Below are positions 33,259 through 41,793 of a stretch of 64,000 bases of DNA, piece by piece. Every line of letters starts with the position of its first letter. Within the stretch, counting starts at the first letter, position 1. A program made the translations under genes and the position numbers. The stretch comes from Bog-756 sp963713625 (GTDB taxonomy: Bacteria; Actinomycetota; Acidimicrobiia; Acidimicrobiales; RAAP-2), in assembly GCA_963713625.1 (NCBI GenBank), contig CAVQMN010000011.1, positions 558,001-622,000 on the forward strand, read 5' to 3'. Under the pieces are notes generated by a model. The model was not told where the DNA came from. It saw only the letters and a list, made by a program, of their open reading frames with translations, and did no database searches.

Positions 33259-33330
33259 GGCTCGGCTCCGCCCGGCCCGGCCCGGCTCGGCTCGGCTCCG
33301 CCCGGCTCGGCTCCGCCCGGCTCGGCTCAG
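33259..33330. repeat. 15-bp tandem repeat between the LLM gene and purE
   Basis: GGCTCGGCTCCGCCC occurs at 33259, 33289 and 33304, with a partial copy at 33319 reaching the purE stop. The intervening unit is degenerate (CCCGGCCCGG). Confidence 0.75.
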
Positions 33331-33821
33331 TCCGTGCGGTACCGGGCCACGATCTCGGCGTCCATATCCCGAACCTGGTCGGCGAGGTCCTGACCGAACC
33401 GGTCGAGTTCTGCGGCCAGACGCGGGTCGCTGAGTGCCAGGATCCTCACGGCCAGCAGGGCGGCGTTCCGGGCCCCGTTGACGGCCACGGTGGCCACCGG
33501 AATGCCCTTGGGCATCTGGACCATGGCCAGGAGTGAGTCGAGTCCCCCGAGATTGGCGAGGGCCACGGGCACACCGATCACCGGGAGCGGGGTGGCCGCC
33601 GCCGCCACTCCGGCCAGGTGGGCGGCGCCCCCGGCGGCGGCGATGATCACCTTGATGCCGGCGGCGGAGGCCCCTCGGGCAAAGGCGATGGTGTCGTCCG
33701 GCGTCCGGTGGGCCGAAAGGACCCGCACCTCGACGGGTACCGAGAACGACCGGAGGGTCTGGACGGCATCGTCCATGATCGACGAATCCGATGAACTTCC
33801 CATGATGATGGCGACTGACAT
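33327..33821 (-). CDS. purE: N5-carboxyaminoimidazole ribonucleotide mutase
   Basis: PurE converts N5-CAIR to CAIR in purine biosynthesis. The 164-residue protein begins MSVAIIMGSSSDSSIMDDA and has VRVLSAHRTPDDTIAFARG, the active-site AAAGGAAHLAGVAAA and TPLPVIGVPV. Length and motifs fit a bacterial class I PurE. purK, its usual partner, is not adjacent. A CAGAAT element lies six bases before the ATG. Confidence 0.95.
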   Translation of the reverse strand: MSVAIIMGSSSDSSIMDDAVQTLRSFSVPVEVRVLSAHRTPDDTIAFARGASAAGIKVIIAAAGGAAHLAGVAAAATPLPVIGVPVALANLGGLDSLLAMVQMPKGIPVATVAVNGARNAALLAVRILALSDPRLAAELDRFGQDLADQVRDMDAEIVARYRTD

Positions 33822-34127
33822 CTGCGCATTCTGCCCGACCGGCGCGCCGCAGGCACATCCTGGCCCGAGCCGCCCCGTGTCGGGCTGGTTCGAGCCCCGG
33901 AGGTCAGGTCGTTCCCGGCCGGGCCGGCCTCAGGCGCCGCGGCCCGATGGACTCCTCGACGGACCTGGACAGGCCCGGGACCGGCACCCGGCAGAGGGCG
34001 AATCCGACCTGTACGGTGGGTCCGACCCGTTCGCCACGATCGACCGGCTGAGTCGGCGACCGACCCGGCCAAGCGAAGGGGGTGACCGGCATCCGGCCGG
34101 ATCCGCTCGTTCCAAGGAGGATGCACT
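33822..34127. other. Intergenic region without recognised gene
   Basis: About 306 bases between divergent purE and the LLM gene. It holds the purE -10 (33828-33833) and, at its right end, an AAGGAGG ribosome-binding site for the LLM gene. Nothing else was seen. Confidence 0.5.
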
Positions 34128-35033
34128 GTGCGTATCGGCGTGATGTTCGACACCGAGAAGCCGTTCGACGACGTCGTCGGGCAGGTGGCCTCGTTGCAGG
34201 AGGCCGGCATCGAGACGGCATGGGCCTCCCAGATTTTTGCGTACGACGCGCTCACCGCGCTGGCCGCCATCGGGCGTGAGGTCCCCGGCATCGGCCTGGG
34301 AACCGCCGTGGTCCCCACCTATCCGCGGCACCCGGTCATGCTGGCGGCCCAGGCGCTGACCGTGCAGGCCGCTTCCGGCGGCCGACTGACCCTGGGCATC
34401 GGGCTGTCACACCAGATGGTCATCGAGAACGTCTTCGGGCAGTCCTTCGAGAAGCCGGCCCGGCACATGAAGGAGTACCTGTCCATCCTCATCCCCGCCC
34501 TCGAGGGTGAACAGGTGAGTTTCCAGGGCGAGACCCTGAGTGCCTCGACGTTCGGCCCGCTGCAGATCTCGGCCCCTGCGCCCCCGGTCCTCGTGGCCGC
34601 GCTGGGCACCGTGATGCTGCGGCTCGCCGGGCACATGGCTTCGGGCACCGTGACCTGGATGACCGGGCCGGAGACGCTCGAATCCCACGTCATCCCGACC
34701 ATCTGCGCCGCGGCCGCCGACGCCGGTCGGCCGACCCCGCGGATCGGCGTCGGCCTTCCGGTCTGTGTCACCGCCGATGTGGCCTCGGCCCGGGAGAAGG
34801 CGGCCGAGGTCTTCTCCATCTACGGCCACCTGCCGTCCTACCGGGCCATGCTCGATCGGGAAGGTGCAGATGGCCCCGCCGATGTGGCCATTGTCGGGTC
34901 TGAAGCCGAGGTCATCGAGAAGATCCGTCATCTGGCCGCCATCGGGACCACCGACTTCTGTGGTGCGCCGTTCGGCAGCGCCCATGAAATGAAGGCATCG
35001 ATCGATGCCCTGGCCTCGCTGGTAGGCACCTGA
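34128..35033 (+). CDS. LLM-class F420-dependent oxidoreductase
   Basis: A 301-residue luciferase-like barrel with MRIGVMFDTEKPFDDVVGQV, GIGLGTAVVPTYPRHPVMLA and SGGRLTLGIGLSHQMVIENV, followed by FEKPARHMKEYLSILIPALEG. It falls in the actinobacterial F420 group and is not closely similar to the other LLM gene in this window. The GTG is preceded by AAGGAGG, so translation is leader-dependent. Substrate unknown. Confidence 0.9.
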   Translation: MRIGVMFDTEKPFDDVVGQVASLQEAGIETAWASQIFAYDALTALAAIGREVPGIGLGTAVVPTYPRHPVMLAAQALTVQAASGGRLTLGIGLSHQMVIENVFGQSFEKPARHMKEYLSILIPALEGEQVSFQGETLSASTFGPLQISAPAPPVLVAALGTVMLRLAGHMASGTVTWMTGPETLESHVIPTICAAAADAGRPTPRIGVGLPVCVTADVASAREKAAEVFSIYGHLPSYRAMLDREGADGPADVAIVGSEAEVIEKIRHLAAIGTTDFCGAPFGSAHEMKASIDALASLVGT

Positions 35034-35098
35034 GCCCTGGAGGCCCTGCCTGCGCCAGCCGGCGATGGAAGCGACAGCCGAACGTCGGGCGGCGACGG

Positions 35099-35707
35099 TC
35101 AGAGGGACAGGCGGGTGTGCTTGAACTCGTTGAGGTCGGGCCGCTTGTCAATCAGGTCCAGCACCCCGTCGATGGTGTCACGGGCCAGCTGACCGTCTCC
35201 CCCCGGGCGGGTCATCAACCTGACGAACACGGCGCTGTCCGCAGCCATGAACGTGGGCACCCCGAACACATCCAACTGCGTGACGACACGGTCGTGCTCG
35301 TCCCGCACCACCTTGGCCGGCCAACCCGAATCCACTTCCGACAGCACGGCGTCGGCGTCGGCGCCGGCACGGGCCAAGGCCTCTCGTACCACGGCCCGAT
35401 CCCGGAGGTCCCCACCTTCGTCGTGACGTGCGGTGAACAGCGACCGGTGCACGGCCAGGAAATGCTCTTCGAACCGGTCTCTGACGGCTACGCCGGCGGC
35501 CAGGGCGAGGAGGTCCGGCTGCTGGGCCGGGTCGTCCCACGACGGCGTGCCACCCTCGGGTACGTGTGACTGGTTGAGGAAGAAGGGAACGAACGTCACC
35601 TTCCAGGGGGCCCCTGCCTCGAGCCCGTCGAGGATGTGCTCGTGGCCGTTGCGGGCGAACGGACACCTGTAGTCCCAGGTAACGGCGAAATTCTCACGTG
35701 CGCTCAT
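35099..35707 (-). CDS. DsbA-family thioredoxin-fold protein with a single cysteine
   Basis: A 202-residue DsbA-like protein without a signal peptide, so cytoplasmic. The active-site position reads DYRCPFARNGHEH, i.e. CPFA with no second Cys. The cis-Pro loop is FGVPTFMAADSAV. This is the only Cys in the protein, so dithiol oxidase activity is not possible. A mixed-disulfide or mycothiol/glutathione-transferase-like mechanism is more likely. The ATG at 35707 gives the family start MSARENFAVTWDYR. Confidence 0.82.
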   Translation of the reverse strand: MSARENFAVTWDYRCPFARNGHEHILDGLEAGAPWKVTFVPFFLNQSHVPEGGTPSWDDPAQQPDLLALAAGVAVRDRFEEHFLAVHRSLFTARHDEGGDLRDRAVVREALARAGADADAVLSEVDSGWPAKVVRDEHDRVVTQLDVFGVPTFMAADSAVFVRLMTRPGGDGQLARDTIDGVLDLIDKRPDLNEFKHTRLSL

Positions 35708-35762
35708 GCTGTTCTCAACCCCCCGGGCCGGTGATCCATTCCTCAGCGCCGAACGCAGTCGC

Positions 35763-36401
35763 TCAGAGCAGTCGTCGTCCGAGCAGGCCGAGGACGGTCC
35801 CGATGGCCGCCCCGCCGAGGACGTCGGAGGCGTGGTGGGCCCGGAGGTGAAGCCGGCTGACCCCGACCAACGCCGCGCTGGCGTACAACAGCGCGTTCCC
35901 GGATCCATCATTCCGCTGGCTCATGACCGTGGCCGAGCAGAATGCGGCCAAGGTGTGCCCGCTCGGGAAGCTCGTGGTCTTCGGCTCCCGCACCGGCACC
36001 GCGCCCCCGGCCAGGCGAACGTCACTGCGATCTGGTCGGGTCCGTCCGATGACGGCCTTGAGGGCGGCGTTGACGACGCTCGATTCGACGCCGGCGATGG
36101 CCAACGCCCGCACGGCACGAGACCGCTCGGGTCCGGTGTGCCGGGCCCGCCACACCGTCGTCGCCGCCCACATGAGGCCGCGGTCACCGAGTCCGGTCAT
36201 CACCTTGGCCACGCCGTCGACGGCAGGCGTTCCCCGCCACGGCTCGAACCAGCCGTCGACCCTCTCGTCGAAGGAACGCACCAGGTCGGCGAGCGTCGTG
36301 CCCCGTTGGCTGCCACCCGACGCCGACCCCGGCTCGGACGCCGGCCCCGGTTCCGGTCCCAATTCGGTGTTCCCCGCGGCCATCGGCTCCGACGCGGTCA
36401 T
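35763..36401 (-). CDS. PAP2-family membrane phosphatase
   Basis: A 212-residue PAP2 (type 2 phosphatidic acid phosphatase) protein, after a disordered N-terminus. The three catalytic motifs are present: KAVIGRTRP, PSGHTLAAF and SRLHLRAHHASDVLGG. Likely substrates are lipid phosphates such as undecaprenyl or phosphatidyl phosphates. Its start overlaps the upstream nuclease stop by four bases (ATGA-type coupling), an unusual pairing. Hydrophobic segments are modest in number for this family. Confidence 0.87.
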   Translation of the reverse strand: MTASEPMAAGNTELGPEPGPASEPGSASGGSQRGTTLADLVRSFDERVDGWFEPWRGTPAVDGVAKVMTGLGDRGLMWAATTVWRARHTGPERSRAVRALAIAGVESSVVNAALKAVIGRTRPDRSDVRLAGGAVPVREPKTTSFPSGHTLAAFCSATVMSQRNDGSGNALLYASAALVGVSRLHLRAHHASDVLGGAAIGTVLGLLGRRLL

Positions 36402-37219
36402 GCCGCGCCCCCGACGGCGCCGCCCAGAACCACGGCGGCCTGCTCGGGATGGCCACCGTAGGCGGGGCAGAACTCCTTGAACCGGCAGTAGTTGCACAGC
36501 GGGCCGGTCCGAGGTTGGAAGTCCTCGTTCTGGCACGCCCGCTCGATGGCCGACCAGACGGCGACAGCCTTCTGCCGCTGACCGCGCAGGGCCTGTTCCG
36601 AAGGTTCGGCCGTGATGGTGAGCGGTTCCTTGAGGTGGAGGAGCTTGACTTGGACCGGCGGCCGACCGAGGACCTCCTGGCACAGCAGCGCGTAGATGTG
36701 GACCCCGATCAGCTTCGAGTGTTCGAAGGCCGGGCCCGGAGCTCGCCCCGTCTTGTAGTCGATGACCACCAACTCCCCGTCCGCGGTCAGATCCAGCCGG
36801 TCGATGATCCCGCGCAACCGCATGTCCCCGACCCGGGCGTCAAGCGTGAGCTCGATGCCGACCGGGTGCACCTCGTTCGGGTCCTCGAGGGCGAAGTAGT
36901 TCCGCACCAGCGCTTCGGCATCGGTGCGCAGGCGGTCGGATTCGTCGGAGGTGGGAGCGAGCGTCAGGTAGTCCGGGTCGTGCTGAAGCTCGTCCCACGC
37001 CGCCGCCAGCTCGGTGGCCGCCGCCCCCGGCGACCGGCTTCCCCGGTCGTGGTGCCAGAAGAGGCGTTCGAGGGCCCGGTGCACAAGTGTCCCCTTGACC
37101 GTCCAGATGGTGGGTTCGTCGGCCAGGTGCTCGATGGCGTTGAACCTGAACGCCATCGCACAGTCACGGAAGGAGGTGACCTTGGAGGGGGACAGCGAGC
37201 GTGGGAGATCGAACGGCAC
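36398..37219 (-). CDS. RecB-like PD-(D/E)XK nuclease with Fe-S cysteines
   Basis: A 273-residue stand-alone nuclease resembling the C-terminal domain of RecB/AddB. SPSKVTSFRDCAMAFRF provides the first Cys; GTLVHRALERLFW, RGIIDRLDLTADGELVVIDYKTG holds the catalytic D...DYK (shown as LVVIDYKTGRAPG); and LCNYCRFKEFCP supplies the three further Cys of a 4Fe-4S cluster. Role: DNA end processing, partners unknown. The GTG at 37219 is six bases after TAGTCT, supporting a leaderless start. It overlaps the PAP2 gene. Confidence 0.9.
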   Translation of the reverse strand: MPFDLPRSLSPSKVTSFRDCAMAFRFNAIEHLADEPTIWTVKGTLVHRALERLFWHHDRGSRSPGAAATELAAAWDELQHDPDYLTLAPTSDESDRLRTDAEALVRNYFALEDPNEVHPVGIELTLDARVGDMRLRGIIDRLDLTADGELVVIDYKTGRAPGPAFEHSKLIGVHIYALLCQEVLGRPPVQVKLLHLKEPLTITAEPSEQALRGQRQKAVAVWSAIERACQNEDFQPRTGPLCNYCRFKEFCPAYGGHPEQAAVVLGGAVGGAA

Positions 37220-37225
37220 AGGAAC

Positions 37226-37231
37226 AGACTA
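37226..37231 (-). promoter_or_regulatory. Leaderless -10 element of the RecB-like nuclease gene
   Basis: On the minus strand TAGTCT, six bases, GTG. Confidence 0.55.
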
Positions 37232-38134
37232 CGACGGGGGTGTGCCGGCACCGGGTTTCAGGGCCTGGTGGACCAGGGTGGCCACCAGGCCGGGATTCTC
37301 CAACGGACCGAAATGACCGACGTCCGGAACCACCTCGACGGTGGACCGGCTCAGCTGGGCCGCGTCCGCCTCGATGAACGGGAGGCCGAAGGCATCGGTC
37401 TCCTCGCCGCAACTGAGGGTGACGTGACACCGGATCTCCTTCAGGTGCCCGAAGGCACCATGGGAGGCGCCGTGCGCGTAGATCTCGGCCTCGTCGTCGC
37501 GGCGGCACCGCAGCCGGATGGCACGTCCGTCACCCCCGTCGTCGGGTGGGATGCGTTCGAATCCGGCTTCGACATAGAGTTCGAGCACCTCCGGATCGAG
37601 GCCGGCGAAGGGCGGTTTGGCCGAGAAATTGACGAATGCGTCCTCGGCCGACGGGAATGTCTCCCGCCTCCGTCGGGCCCCGGCGGAGAGGGGGTTTCCC
37701 TGGTACGTCCCCTGCCCTCCGGCCTCGTCCATGACGACCGGCTCGAAGCAGTAGAGGGCGGCGAAGGTCCCGGGTCGGGCCTCCTCGGCCAGCAGCAGGG
37801 CGGCGCCGCCGCACGAGTGACCGAAGGCGAGCGGACGTTCGAGCCCGAGATGGTCGATGGCGGACAGGACGTCGACCGCGAATCGGGACCAGGCGAAGTT
37901 CCCGTCCGGGGGCCGCGCCGACTGACCGTGGGCCCTCAGATCGAGCCCCCAGCAGTGGTGGTCGGGGGCGAGGGCCCGGGCCAGCGGACCGAATACTTCG
38001 GCGCAGAAGCCGGTGGCATGGACGAGCAGGAGGTCGTCCCCGGATCCCCCGAAGTCGTAGACGGCGATGTCCAGTCCGTCGGGCGTCACGCACCGCTCCC
38101 GCCTGGGTCGATGGTCGTCGTGGCCGGGGGTCAC
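37229..38134 (-). CDS. Alpha/beta hydrolase
   Basis: A 301-residue alpha/beta-hydrolase-fold protein with LLLVHATGFCAEVF (oxyanion region), the nucleophile elbow LAFGHSCGGAALL, a catalytic-acid region near LSCGEETDAFG and the C-terminal His in VPDVGHFGPLENPG. Substrate unknown. The GTG at 38134 is chosen because TACCGT lies exactly seven bases upstream; a longer frame exists but would overlap the divergent dedA promoter region. It is divergent from the DedA gene. Confidence 0.88.
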   Translation of the reverse strand: MTPGHDDHRPRRERCVTPDGLDIAVYDFGGSGDDLLLVHATGFCAEVFGPLARALAPDHHCWGLDLRAHGQSARPPDGNFAWSRFAVDVLSAIDHLGLERPLAFGHSCGGAALLLAEEARPGTFAALYCFEPVVMDEAGGQGTYQGNPLSAGARRRRETFPSAEDAFVNFSAKPPFAGLDPEVLELYVEAGFERIPPDDGGDGRAIRLRCRRDDEAEIYAHGASHGAFGHLKEIRCHVTLSCGEETDAFGLPFIEADAAQLSRSTVEVVPDVGHFGPLENPGLVATLVHQALKPGAGTPPS

Positions 38135-38141
38135 CGAACCG

Positions 38142-38147
38142 ACGGTA
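38142..38147 (-). promoter_or_regulatory. Leaderless -10 element of the alpha/beta hydrolase gene
   Basis: On the minus strand TACCGT, seven bases, GTG; it fixes the start at 38134. Confidence 0.5.
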
Positions 38148-38223
38148 GCCGAGCGGGGGCCGGATGCGGGAGGGTCCGATTGTCCGACGACAGCCACCCG
38201 GACCGAGTAGACATTGGTGGCTT

Positions 38224-38832
38224 ATGGAGCATTTTCTGGAAACCTGGGGCTACCTGGCTGTCTTCGTCCTCAGCTTCGTCTCGGCCATGGGCCTTCCGGT
38301 CGGCGCCGAGGTCGCCCTCCTGTACGGGGGCGTGCTGGCCAGCGGCCAGATCCCCAACGAGCCCCACCACCTGAACCTGGTGGTCGTGATCCTGGTCGCC
38401 CTGGCGGCCGAGGTGCTGGGCTCACTGGCCGGGTACCTGATCGGCTACTTCGGCGGGCGCCAGCTGGTGGACCGGGTGGGCAAGTACGTGCTTCTCACCC
38501 ACAAGGACCTGGACCGGGCCGAGTCATGGTTCGCACGGCGAGGCGAACCGTTCGTCCTCTTCGGGCGTTTCATCCCGCTGCTCCGGTCGTTCGTCTCCTT
38601 CGCCGCCGGCCTCGGCGAAATGGCGGTGGCCAAATTCCTACTCTTCACCATCATCGGCTGTGCCATCTGGTGTACGGCCCTGTGCAGCTTCGGGTACGCC
38701 CTCGGGAGCAGCTACAGCCGGGCGTTGAAGGCCTTCAACGACATCGGCTACGTGGCCGCCGCCGTGGCCATCGTGGCCGTGGTCTTCATCTTCTGGCATC
38801 GGCTCCGGGCGGTCCGGGAGGAGCGGGGTTGA
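38224..38832 (+). CDS. DedA/SNARE-associated family membrane protein
   Basis: A 202-residue polytopic membrane protein beginning MEHFLETWGYLAVFVLSF. Family motifs are LGSLAGYLIGYFGGRQLVD, FGRFIPLLRSFVSFAAGLG and a C-terminal helix VAAAVAIVAVVFIFWH. DedA proteins act as lipid (undecaprenyl phosphate) flippases or in membrane homeostasis; the exact substrate here is not known. The basic/Arg motif in GRFIPLLRSF is intact. Confidence 0.91.
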   Translation: MEHFLETWGYLAVFVLSFVSAMGLPVGAEVALLYGGVLASGQIPNEPHHLNLVVVILVALAAEVLGSLAGYLIGYFGGRQLVDRVGKYVLLTHKDLDRAESWFARRGEPFVLFGRFIPLLRSFVSFAAGLGEMAVAKFLLFTIIGCAIWCTALCSFGYALGSSYSRALKAFNDIGYVAAAVAIVAVVFIFWHRLRAVREERG

Positions 38833-38860
38833 GGCTGGTCCGAACACCCGGTGGCCGCCG

Positions 38861-39208
38861 GTGAGTCGGCCACCACGGGCCCCGGCCCGCCGCGCCGCCC
38901 TCGAGGCCTCGGACCACCTGGACCGGGCCGAGGCCTGGAACGGCCTGCACCGCGGCGATGCGGTCATCGTCTCGGGCCTCCACATCAGAGGCGCCGAGTG
39001 GGAGTTCCGTGCCCACGTGCGCAACCGGCACAACGGCACCGAATTCGTCGAGGTGGTCGGTGGACGTCCGGGTGACCGGAAGATCCGCTCGTTCGAGCCG
39101 TCACGCATCTTCGCCGTGACCGCTCGAAAGCGACGCGGCGGCGACGCGGACCGTTCCATCGCCGGACAGCTGTCGCTGGCCGAGGCACCTCAGCTCCCTC
39201 TGGAATGA
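38861..39208 (+). CDS. Conserved-type hypothetical protein, 115 residues
   Basis: A basic N-terminus (MSRPPRAPARRAALEASDHL) leads to a small beta-rich region (GDAVIVSGLHIRGAEWEFRA; NGTEFVEVVGGRPGDRKIRS). It ends with Arg/Lys and Leu/Pro-rich tails. The pattern looks like an SH3- or KOW-like barrel and might bind nucleic acid, but no family is assigned. It follows dedA in the same direction after 28 bases. Confidence 0.6.
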   Translation: MSRPPRAPARRAALEASDHLDRAEAWNGLHRGDAVIVSGLHIRGAEWEFRAHVRNRHNGTEFVEVVGGRPGDRKIRSFEPSRIFAVTARKRRGGDADRSIAGQLSLAEAPQLPLE

Positions 39209-39261
39209 CCGGCCCGGGCCGGGGCCAGGCCCGTCCGGTCTGGGCGGGCCCCCGGCGGCGG

Positions 39262-39267
39262 TAGGGT
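39262..39267 (+). promoter_or_regulatory. Leaderless -10 element of the MshB-like gene
   Basis: TAGGGT, seven bases, GTG at 39275. An upstream in-frame GTG at 39266 overlaps this hexamer and is therefore unlikely to be the start. Confidence 0.55.
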
Positions 39268-39274
39268 GCCGGAG

Positions 39275-40126
39275 GTGGCCACCATTGCGTTCTTCCATGC
39301 TCATCCCGACGATGAGGCCATTGCCACCGCGGGCACCATGGCCGGCCTGTCCGACGGCGGCCATCGGGTGGTGTTGGTCACGGCCACGAGGGGTGAGCTC
39401 GGTGAGATACCCGACGGCCTGCTCCACGAGGGCGAGTCGCTGGCCGAGCGGCGGCTGGCCGAACTGACCGAGGCCTGTCGGATCCTCGGCGTGCACCGCC
39501 AGGTCTACCTCGACTACCTGGACTCGGGGATGGCCGGTGAGGACACCAATGACCGCCCGGGGAGTTTCGCAGCCGCCGACGTCGACGAGGCCGCCGCGGC
39601 CATGGCCGAAATCCTCGTCGAGGAGGGGGCGGATGTGCTGGTGACCTACGACGAGCACGGAGGATACGGCCACCCCGACCACGTCCAGGTGCACCGGGTC
39701 GGCATGCGGGCCGCCGATCTGGCCGGGACACCGGTCGTCTACATGGCCACCATGAACCGTGATTTCATGCGTACCCTGGCCGACCGCTTGGCGTCGTCGG
39801 ACTGGGAACCACCCGAAGGAAGTACCGACGGTGTGGACACGATGGGTGAACCGGCGGAGCGCATCACCACCGAGGTGGATGTGACCAGGTGGATCGGACA
39901 GAAGCGTCAGGCCATGGCGGCCCACACCAGCCAGATCAGTGAGACCAGCTTCTTTTTGTCCATGCCCCCCGACGTCTACTCCATCGTGTGGGGAAACGAG
40001 TGGTACATCCGGGTCCGACCGTCTTGGGGTCCGTCCGGGGGTCCGAAGGAGACGGCACTCCTGGTTGATCCGGCCGGGGGACTCGAGGGAGCGGACGCGG
40101 CCGGTGTCGACGGGACGACCCGGTGA
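39275..40126 (+). CDS. LmbE-family deacetylase (MshB-like)
   Basis: A 283-residue zinc deacetylase beginning MATIAFFHAHPDDEAIATAG; metal motifs are HPDDE and YGHPDHVQVHRVG. The family includes MshB, which deacetylates GlcNAc-inositol in mycothiol synthesis, and is paralogous to the Mca gene 10 kb upstream. Which of the two reactions it catalyses cannot be told from sequence alone; the shorter C-terminus fits MshB. The start is set by TAGGGT seven bases upstream. Its stop overlaps the next small gene. Confidence 0.82.
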   Translation: MATIAFFHAHPDDEAIATAGTMAGLSDGGHRVVLVTATRGELGEIPDGLLHEGESLAERRLAELTEACRILGVHRQVYLDYLDSGMAGEDTNDRPGSFAAADVDEAAAAMAEILVEEGADVLVTYDEHGGYGHPDHVQVHRVGMRAADLAGTPVVYMATMNRDFMRTLADRLASSDWEPPEGSTDGVDTMGEPAERITTEVDVTRWIGQKRQAMAAHTSQISETSFFLSMPPDVYSIVWGNEWYIRVRPSWGPSGGPKETALLVDPAGGLEGADAAGVDGTTR

Positions 40127-40293
40127 CGGCCACCCACCGGGTCCTGCGGGTCCAAGGAGGCCGGCTGGTGGTGGCCGAGCGCCGGCTCGAGCTGGAGTCC
40201 CAACTCGACGCGGCCGCCGCGGAAGGGTTCGTCACCGTGAGCTCGTTCGTGGTCGACGACAACGTCTACCTGGTGCTGCAGCGGACCGATTGA
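40123..40293 (+). CDS. Small hypothetical protein, 56 residues
   Basis: A GTG overlapping the preceding stop by three bases (GTGA) begins MTATHRVLRVQGGRLVVAE, ending FVVDDNVYLVLQRTD. Two beta-strand-like stretches flank a helix. The overlap and good codon positions support translation coupled to the MshB-like gene. Function unknown. Confidence 0.55.
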   Translation: MTATHRVLRVQGGRLVVAERRLELESQLDAAAAEGFVTVSSFVVDDNVYLVLQRTD

Positions 40294-40302
40294 CGGAGCC
40301 GC

Positions 40303-41793
40303 TCAGAACTCGGTGAACGCCTGGATGGACACCACGCGGTCGCGGCCGGACTCCTTGGCCCGGTAGAGCGCCTGATCGGCCCGCTCGATGAATGACGTCG
40401 TGCTTTCGAAGCCGTCCCAGCTGGTGAGCCCGGCCGACAGCGTCACCCCGAAATCGGAGGTGGCGTCTCGACCTCCGCCCCGGAGCTTGTCCAACAGGTG
40501 GTGTCCACCGACGAGGTCGGTCTCGGGCATCACCAGACAGAACTCCTCCCCTCCATACCGGGCGACCAGATCCTGTCCACGGATGTTGGAGACCATCACC
40601 GCGGCAATCGAGCGCAGCAGGGTGTCACCGGCCACGTGCCCGAACCGGTCGTTGTAGTCCTTGAAGTGGTCGAGATCGATCATGGCCACGCTCAAGGGCG
40701 TCTCGGAACGGAGGGCGTGAGCCATCTCGATCTCGATTCGCTCGTACAGGGTCCGCCGGTTGGCCAGCCCGGTCAGGGGATCGGTGCGGCTCTCGGTGTG
40801 GAGCCTGTTCAAGAAGTTGGCTCTGCTGGTCATCCGCAGGAAAGCGGCGGCCACCAGCTCGGCTGCCTCACTCGTCCCCCGATCGATCCGGCGGTCGAAG
40901 TCCGACCGCTCGACGACCATCACCAGCTCCCCTTCGGTGCAGTACCCGACCGGGATGACACAGACGGCCTCGTCGAGCACGACGGCGTCGGTGCGGAGGG
41001 CCCGATCGAGCTGGGGGAGCCCGCTCAGGTCGGCGGCATCGTCGTGGCCCCCGGGCCAGGCGACCAGGGGTGTGAAATGTCCGAGCCGCTCATTCCGCAT
41101 GAACACGGCGACCTGGTCGGCGGGGATCACGTCGGCGACCACGGGCAGGCCACGACCGAGCATGTCGACGATGGTGTCGGTGGTCGAGTCGGTCATGCCC
41201 GGACCGACGTCATCGAAGGTCTCGTTGAGCACGTCGATGGACTGCCGGAAGTTGAGGTGCCCGGTCAGAGATCCCACCGCCCTGGCGATGATCCAGGTGA
41301 CGGTGATGATGGTGACGGCGTACACGAGCGCCACGGCCACGAGCTCGGAACCCCTGATGTCCGCGGCCCAGCTGGTCATGATGACCAGGCCGATGGCGAA
41401 GAGATCGATCCCGATCCGCATCCGTCTGTCGCCGATGATGGCGACGAGGGTCACACCGACCACCACCGCCGGCGTGGTGACGGCCAGCTTGCTGTCGGAG
41501 CCCAGCTCGACGAATCCCACTGCGGCCAGGCCGAGGCAGACGACCACGAACCCCACCGTGGCTTTGGCGGTGACGTCGGATCTTCCCTTGGTCACGACCG
41601 TGAACAGGGCCACGAAGACCACGGCGGCCAGGAGGCATCCGGCGGCGCCGAGGATGTACCACCATCTGACCGGGTTCTGGTTGAAGAGGATCACCGCCAG
41701 GAGGACGGGGACGGCGATGGATCCGGCGATGACGCCGGAGATGAGACCGTCGCGGACCTGGCGCTGGGTGGGATGAGCGAGGTCGAACTTCAC
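40303..41793 (-). CDS. Membrane-bound diguanylate cyclase (GGDEF)
   Basis: The 496-residue protein has about six N-terminal membrane helices (AGSIAVPVLLAVILF; YILGAAGCLLAAVVFVALFTV and others), then a GAF-like region. A C-terminal GGDEF domain follows, starting DPLTGLANRRTLYERIE with the active site ARYGGEEFCLVM. The RxxD inhibitory site (RGQD) sits five residues before GGEEF, so product feedback is expected. It makes c-di-GMP. The GTG at 41793 is preferred; an in-frame GTG at 41853 is an alternative. Confidence 0.9.
   Translation of the reverse strand: MKFDLAHPTQRQVRDGLISGVIAGSIAVPVLLAVILFNQNPVRWWYILGAAGCLLAAVVFVALFTVVTKGRSDVTAKATVGFVVVCLGLAAVGFVELGSDSKLAVTTPAVVVGVTLVAIIGDRRMRIGIDLFAIGLVIMTSWAADIRGSELVAVALVYAVTIITVTWIIARAVGSLTGHLNFRQSIDVLNETFDDVGPGMTDSTTDTIVDMLGRGLPVVADVIPADQVAVFMRNERLGHFTPLVAWPGGHDDAADLSGLPQLDRALRTDAVVLDEAVCVIPVGYCTEGELVMVVERSDFDRRIDRGTSEAAELVAAAFLRMTSRANFLNRLHTESRTDPLTGLANRRTLYERIEIEMAHALRSETPLSVAMIDLDHFKDYNDRFGHVAGDTLLRSIAAVMVSNIRGQDLVARYGGEEFCLVMPETDLVGGHHLLDKLRGGGRDATSDFGVTLSAGLTSWDGFESTTSFIERADQALYRAKESGRDRVVSIQAFTEF

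Noticed and set aside
36449..38374. 641-codon plus-strand frame
   Set aside because: Antisense to the RecB-like nuclease and the alpha/beta hydrolase, which both show catalytic motifs and promoter-start geometry.
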